From positions 1 to 12,188 of the forward strand of contig JADLGT010000375.1 in the NCBI GenBank assembly GCA_020849195.1: DNA of 12,188 bases, read 5' to 3'. The notes under the pieces were generated by a model. That model had not been told where the DNA came from. It saw only the letters and a program-made list of their open reading frames with translations, and made no database searches. Positions 8,026 through 12,188 of this stretch are shown here, in pieces. The stretch comes from Bacteroidia bacterium. Lineage in GTDB: Bacteria; Bacteroidota; Bacteroidia; JABDFU01. The position numbers and the translations under genes were made by a program. The first letter of the stretch is position 1; every line of letters begins with the position of its first letter.

Positions 8026-9942
8026 ATGCCTTACAAATCACTTTATCATTTCATTGAACAGCTCGAAAAGGCAGGCGAGTTAATTCGTATTAAAGAATAT
8101 GTAAACCCGGATTTGGAAATAGCCGAACTTGTTGACAGGGTTTCCAAATCAACAAATAACAAAGCTTTGTTATTCGAAAATAACGGAACGTCATTCCCTC
8201 TGCTCATCAATTCAATGGGTTCGTATAAGCGTATGTGCATGGCACTTGGAGTAAATACACTCGACGATATTACACTAGAAATTGAAAACTTATTTAAAAA
8301 GCTTACCGGTCCCAAAGAAAACATTCTCGATAAACTGAAATTATTGCCCATGCTCAGCGAAATTTCATCGTGGATGCCGAAAACAATTAGCGGCAAAGGG
8401 GTATGCCAGGAAGTTGTGATGAATAATCCGGACATAACGAAATTTCCGGTAATGAAGTGCTGGCCTGAAGATGGAGGAAAATTTTTGACCTTGCCAATCA
8501 TCAACACCAAAGACCCAAAGACAGGGATACGAAATGTGGGAATGTACCGTATGCAAGTGTTCGGCCCCAAACTTACCGGTATGCACTGGCATAAACACAA
8601 GGTTTCGGCGGGGCATTTTAACGAGTACAAAAAGTTGGGCGTTAAAATGCCTGTAGCTGTTGCGCTTGGTGGCGATCCGGTTTATACTTATGCTGCCACA
8701 GCTCCCTTGCCCCCTAATGTTGATGAATATATGCTGGCCGGATTTCTACGCAAGAAAAAAGTAGAACTTGTAAAATGTTTAACGCAAGATATATACGTGC
8801 CGACCGATGCCGATATTATTATTGAAGGTTATGTTGACCCCAATGATGAATTAATCCTTGAGGGACCCTTTGGAGATCACACCGGTTATTATTCGTTGGC
8901 CGATATGTATCCTAAATTTCACATTACCTGTATAACACATAAAAAAAATGCTATCTATCCTTCAACAATAGTGGGCATACCTCCGCAAGAAGATGCGTGG
9001 ATAGGAAAAGCAACCGAGCGTATTTTTCTTGCACCCATTAAAATGACTCTCCTTCCCGAAATTGTAGATATGGAATTACCTGTTGAAGGTGTGTTTCATA
9101 ATCTTACCATTGTAAAAATTAAGAAAGAGTATGCCGGCCATGCACAAAAAGTGATGAATGCCATGTGGGGCGCCGGACAAATGATGTTCAATAAAATATT
9201 AGTGATTACAGACGGAAGCATTGATGTACATAACTATACCGAAGTAGCCAAAGCCATTTCCGAAAATGTTGAACCGCAAAACGACATTTATTTTAGCCAG
9301 GGACCAATGGATGTACTCGATCATTCCTGTTCACGGTTCGCCTTTGGCGGAAAAATGTGTGTTGATGCCACATCAAAATTGCCTGAAGAAACAGTAAGCA
9401 CAGCAAACATAGTTCACGAATTGAATGTAAACTTAGAACAGGTTAAAAATAAATTTTCAGAAATTACAGGAATAAATTTTTCGCTAGTGCAGAAAGGTAT
9501 TTCAATTATTTTTATTGCTGTAAACAAGAACAGAAGAAATCACATTAAAGAACTCAACGATCAATTGTTTGACTTGAACGAATTTAAAAACGTAAAAATA
9601 ATTATCTATGTTGAACATACTGTTGATGTACATAATATAACTGATGTTGTTTGGCGATTTGCCAATAATATCGACCCCAAACGCGACAGTTACATTGTAC
9701 AATCAAAAAATGAAAACAGGGTATCGCGCATTGGTTTTGACGGAACCCGGAAGAGCAAAACAATGGATGGCTTTACCCGCGAATGGCCGAATATTATTTG
9801 TGCCGACGAACAAACAATTAAAAATATAGATCAAAAGTGGGAAAAACTTGGCATAGGTACTTTTGTACCTTCACCTTCACTCAACTACCGGAATCAATTG
9901 TATAAAGGCGGTGCAATAGCATTAGATACCGAAAACAGATAA
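8026..9942 (+). CDS. UbiD-family decarboxylase, long form (probable menaquinone biosynthesis decarboxylase)
   Basis: A 638-residue member of the UbiD family, decarboxylases of aromatic or unsaturated acids that use prenylated FMN (made by UbiX, not in this window) and a divalent metal. Visible family features are RNVGMYR (169-175, with N170 as probable metal ligand and R175 near the cofactor), HWHKHK (187-192), IIIEG with E267 as probable second metal ligand, and the catalytic loop LEGPFGDHTGYYS (278-290, E279 and D284). The length exceeds that of E. coli UbiD (about 500) because of a C-terminal extension (about 460-638), part of which resembles residues 391-450 of the same protein. Bacteroidota use menaquinone rather than ubiquinone, so a menaquinone-pathway role is more likely than 4-hydroxy-3-polyprenylbenzoate decarboxylation. 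No other quinone genes are nearby, and another aromatic-acid substrate cannot be excluded. Confidence 0.85.
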   Translation: MPYKSLYHFIEQLEKAGELIRIKEYVNPDLEIAELVDRVSKSTNNKALLFENNGTSFPLLINSMGSYKRMCMALGVNTLDDITLEIENLFKKLTGPKENILDKLKLLPMLSEISSWMPKTISGKGVCQEVVMNNPDITKFPVMKCWPEDGGKFLTLPIINTKDPKTGIRNVGMYRMQVFGPKLTGMHWHKHKVSAGHFNEYKKLGVKMPVAVALGGDPVYTYAATAPLPPNVDEYMLAGFLRKKKVELVKCLTQDIYVPTDADIIIEGYVDPNDELILEGPFGDHTGYYSLADMYPKFHITCITHKKNAIYPSTIVGIPPQEDAWIGKATERIFLAPIKMTLLPEIVDMELPVEGVFHNLTIVKIKKEYAGHAQKVMNAMWGAGQMMFNKILVITDGSIDVHNYTEVAKAISENVEPQNDIYFSQGPMDVLDHSCSRFAFGGKMCVDATSKLPEETVSTANIVHELNVNLEQVKNKFSEITGINFSLVQKGISIIFIAVNKNRRNHIKELNDQLFDLNEFKNVKIIIYVEHTVDVHNITDVVWRFANNIDPKRDSYIVQSKNENRVSRIGFDGTRKSKTMDGFTREWPNIICADEQTIKNIDQKWEKLGIGTFVPSPSLNYRNQLYKGGAIALDTENR

Positions 9943-10024
9943 CGATATCCTTGTTTTTAACCATTCGTCCGAAAAAAATAATTTCGTAATATTATAATCA
10001 TATATTCGTACAAATAATTTAACC

Positions 10025-11857
10025 ATGAACAAAACTATTTTACTTGCCTCTGCAGCATCCGTATTATTATGGAATTGCAGTTCTGATAATTCTCAGATAA
10101 AAAATGAAACAACTATTAGTAACGACGTTTCTGCATTTCTCGATTCGTACAATAAAAAATACCAAGAACTAATCACCAAAGCGAATGATGCCCAGTGGAA
10201 AACACAGGTGTATATTGTGAAAGGCGATACAGCTACATCTAATGCCACAGAAAGGGCAGCTCAAGCCTTGGTTGATTTTACCGGAAGTATTGAAAATATT
10301 GAAAAAATAAAAAAATTTCTTGAACATAAAGATTCCTTAAATCCACTACAGGCAGAAGAGCTTGAACACATACTTTATTTCGCCGGTGGAAGCCCGCAAA
10401 CCGTTGCCGATGTTGTTAAAGAGCGTATTAAAGTCGAAACCGGAGCAACCGAAAAACTATACGGATTCGATTATAAATTAGATGGAAAATCGGTAACAAC
10501 AAATAAAATCGACGAGGTGCTTCGTACAGAAAATAATATGGATAAGCGTTTAAAGGCATGGGAGAGTAGCAAAGAAGTTGGAAAAGGGTTAAAAGAAACC
10601 CTGGTTAAACTACGCGAACTTCGCAACAAAACAGTTCAGGGACTAAACTATACCGATTACTATCAATATCAAATTGCGGATTACGGAATGACTACCGACG
10701 AAATGATGCAACTGTTGCGCAACATCAAAAAGCAAGTATATCCGCTTTATCGCGAACTACACACCTTTGCCCGTTACGAACTGTCCAAAAAGTACGGAGC
10801 GAAAGACGTTCCCGATTATTTACCTGCACACTGGTTACCCAATCGTTGGGGTCAAGACTGGAGCGACATTGTAACTGTTAAAGGTTTTGATTTAGACAAA
10901 ATTATTAAAGAAAAAAAATATACCAATGAATGGATTGTTCAGCAAGCCGAACGATTTTATGTAAGCATGGGATTTCCTTCGCTGCCAAAAACATTTTGGG
11001 AAAAGTCGGATTTGTATCCCCTACAATCCAATGCCGATCATAAAAAAAATAACCACGCATCGGCCTGGCACATCAACTTAGACCAAGATGTGCGCTCGTT
11101 GATGAGTGTTGAACCAAATGCACATTGGTACGAAACCACTCACCACGAATTGGGGCATATTTATTATTACTTAGCTTATAGCAATCCCGATGTGCCTATG
11201 GTGTTACGCGAAGGAGCTAACCGAGGCTACCACGAAGCATTAGGCAGCATGATGGGTATGGCAGCAATGCAAAAACCTTTCCTTGTTGGGCTTGGCTTAA
11301 TGGATGCTAAAACCAAAACCGACTCTATCCAATCATTGCTGAAAGAGGCCTTAAGTTATATTGTAGCCATAACCTGGCAAACAGGCACTATGAGCGAATT
11401 TGAATACGACTTGTACGCCAAAAATCTGCCACAGAATGAATACAATAAACGTTGGTGGGAACTTGTTAAAAGCGAACAAGGAATTGTTCCGCCAACCGAA
11501 CGCGGCGAAGAGTTTTGCGATGCGGCAACTAAAACACATATCATTGATGATCCCGGTCAGTATTATGATTACGCAATTGCATCGGTGCTGATGTATCAGT
11601 TTCACGATTATATTTCCAAAAATATTCTTCATCAGGATCCACATTCCACAAATTATTTTGGCAACAAGCAAATCGGCGAATTTGTTGGTGGAGTTATGAA
11701 AAGCGGAGCTGTTGGCGACTGGAGAAAATTATTAAAGGATAAAACCGGCGAAGAACTTAGCGCCCGTGCAATGCTCGATTATTTTTCGCCTTTAATGAAT
11801 TATCTGAAAAAGGAAAATGCCGGTCGTAAATACACGCTACCCGAAACAAGAGATTAA
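10025..11857 (+). CDS. M2-family (ACE-like) peptidyl-dipeptidase, putative lipoprotein
   Basis: A 610-residue zinc metallopeptidase homologous to angiotensin-converting enzyme; the family removes dipeptides from the C-termini of peptides. The zinc site is HHELGH (H374, E375, H378) with the third ligand E404 in EGANRGYHEALG. K503 and H505 (KTHI), Y513 and Y516 line up with ACE K511, H513, Y520 and Y523, which hold the substrate and transition state. D515 aligns with ACE R522, a chloride ligand, suggesting altered or absent chloride dependence (inference). The N-terminus MNKTILLASAASVLLWNCSS has a positive residue, a hydrophobic core and a cysteine at 18. The LWNC box is not a strict lipobox, but relaxed boxes are common in Bacteroidota, so periplasmic or outer-membrane lipid anchoring is likely. 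It starts 82 bp after the UbiD gene. It may help degrade periplasmic peptides for nutrition. Confidence 0.92.
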   Translation: MNKTILLASAASVLLWNCSSDNSQIKNETTISNDVSAFLDSYNKKYQELITKANDAQWKTQVYIVKGDTATSNATERAAQALVDFTGSIENIEKIKKFLEHKDSLNPLQAEELEHILYFAGGSPQTVADVVKERIKVETGATEKLYGFDYKLDGKSVTTNKIDEVLRTENNMDKRLKAWESSKEVGKGLKETLVKLRELRNKTVQGLNYTDYYQYQIADYGMTTDEMMQLLRNIKKQVYPLYRELHTFARYELSKKYGAKDVPDYLPAHWLPNRWGQDWSDIVTVKGFDLDKIIKEKKYTNEWIVQQAERFYVSMGFPSLPKTFWEKSDLYPLQSNADHKKNNHASAWHINLDQDVRSLMSVEPNAHWYETTHHELGHIYYYLAYSNPDVPMVLREGANRGYHEALGSMMGMAAMQKPFLVGLGLMDAKTKTDSIQSLLKEALSYIVAITWQTGTMSEFEYDLYAKNLPQNEYNKRWWELVKSEQGIVPPTERGEEFCDAATKTHIIDDPGQYYDYAIASVLMYQFHDYISKNILHQDPHSTNYFGNKQIGEFVGGVMKSGAVGDWRKLLKDKTGEELSARAMLDYFSPLMNYLKKENAGRKYTLPETRD

Positions 11858-11885
11858 AGAAGCAAAATACGCCAAGTAATATCTT

Positions 11886-12064
11886 CTACTTGTAACCGGT
11901 AACCACCAACATTTTGCGGAACAATTCGTTTTTGCTTGTGGCTACAATGTAGTAAACTCCGGGGCTGAGATTGCTTTCGGGCTCAATGGTAGCATTTAAA
12001 ATGCCGTTGCCGCTATCGTTTATTAAAAGTTTTGAATAGGCTGTTTCGCCCAAGGAATTATATA
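11886..12064 (-). pseudogene. C-terminal remnant of a T9SS-secreted protein (type A sorting domain), interrupted upstream
   Basis: Read on the minus strand to a TAG at 11888-11886, 58 codons from about 12062 encode a peptide starting YNSLGE and ending in NLSPGVYYIVATSKNELFRK then MLVVTGYK. The GVYYIV core and the terminal K-x-LVV strand are the hallmarks of the type IX secretion C-terminal sorting domain (TIGR04183 type), which directs proteins across the outer membrane in Bacteroidota. Further upstream, the frame meets a TAG (12071-12069) inside a sequence that looks like an insertion sequence end. The motif expected about 25 residues before YNSLG in this domain (PNP) is absent. The gene is therefore probably split, with its N-terminal part beyond the element outside the window. 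It is convergent with the M2 peptidase gene, leaving only 28 bp between them. Confidence 0.72.
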
Positions 12065-12188
12065 GGGTCTACTGAAAAAGTAAAACACTTCGATTTTTAC
12101 TCCAGCAAATCCGGTCAATTAGTTTCAACCATTTTTGCCATAGACAATAAGGTACTTGCCCGGCCAACTTGACCAGGTTTAGTACCAA
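12065..12188. mobile_element. Probable end of an insertion sequence (terminal GGGTCTACTGAAAAAGT)
   Basis: At 12065-12081 the plus strand reads GGGTCTACTGAAAAAGT, which resembles the terminal inverted repeats of transposable elements I associate with the IS1182 type (recollection, not a search). The T9SS sorting domain homology stops exactly here. On the minus strand, 39 codons stay open from the window edge to a TAG at 12071-12069 located within the terminal repeat. This could be the C-terminus of a transposase, since such genes often end in the repeat, but I do not recognise the peptide. The plus strand also has an open stretch of about 35 codons from 12065, so the coding strand is not certain. 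The other end and any target duplication lie outside the window. Confidence 0.55.

Noticed and set aside
8046..8630. Minus-strand open frame of 194 codons
   Set aside because: It lies fully inside the UbiD-family gene, whose conserved motifs prove the plus-strand frame. The minus-strand peptide shows no recognisable domain.
8026..9942. Ubiquinone biosynthesis role for the UbiD-like enzyme
   Set aside because: Bacteroidota respire with menaquinone and are not known to make ubiquinone. The long C-terminal extension also differs from E. coli UbiD.
10001..10008. TATATTCG as a promoter -7 box for the M2 peptidase gene
   Set aside because: It has one mismatch in the TTTG half, in very AT-rich sequence with no -33 partner, so chance is likely.
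12065..12188. Continuation of the T9SS gene with a simple nonsense mutation
   Set aside because: The minus-strand frame beyond the stop has no PNP or beta-strand pattern of a sorting domain, and the junction coincides with an IS-like terminal sequence.

Overview
The window looks like chromosomal DNA from a member of the Bacteroidota. The reasons are the AT-rich sequence, the near absence of Shine-Dalgarno motifs before most starts, -7 boxes of the TAnnTTTG type, a type IX secretion (T9SS) C-terminal sorting signal on a gene fragment near the right end, and a lipoprotein with a short signal peptide. No plasmid, phage, CRISPR, tRNA or rRNA signal was seen. The only mobile-element signal is at the extreme right edge.

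Left block (1-4728, all minus strand). In transcription order these are a membrane protein with a TMTC-like (DUF1736) glycosyltransferase core and C-terminal TPRs; a zinc-ribbon SAM methyltransferase joined to it by a TAATG stop/start overlap; an iron-sulfur flavoprotein resembling the small subunit of glutamate synthase, with two extra ferredoxin-type cluster motifs; and the first 31 codons of a 2-oxoacid:ferredoxin oxidoreductase alpha subunit (korA), which overlaps the flavoprotein by 13 nt. The last two probably exchange electrons between 2-oxoglutarate oxidation, ferredoxin and NAD(P)H. The first two may act on cell-surface proteins or glycans.

A 115-bp divergent intergenic region (4729-4843) carries a candidate promoter on each strand.

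Right block (4844-11857, plus strand). Enolase is followed after one base by a small retropepsin-like aspartic protease and then by a eukaryotic-type citrate synthase. These look like one operon of central carbon metabolism with an unexplained protease gene inside it. After a 161-bp gap comes a long UbiD-family decarboxylase (menaquinone-type), then, after 82 bp, an M2-family (ACE-like) peptidyl-dipeptidase with a putative lipoprotein signal.

Right edge (11886-12188, minus strand). A 58-codon remnant of a T9SS sorting domain is cut off at about 12064 by what looks like the end of an insertion sequence that continues past the window.

Most of the window is housekeeping sequence. I did not find a clearly new multi-gene system. 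The points most worth checking are the protease coupled to enolase, the TMTC-like/methyltransferase pair, the partial internal duplication in the UbiD protein, the substitution at the presumed chloride site of the ACE homolog, and the interrupted T9SS gene.
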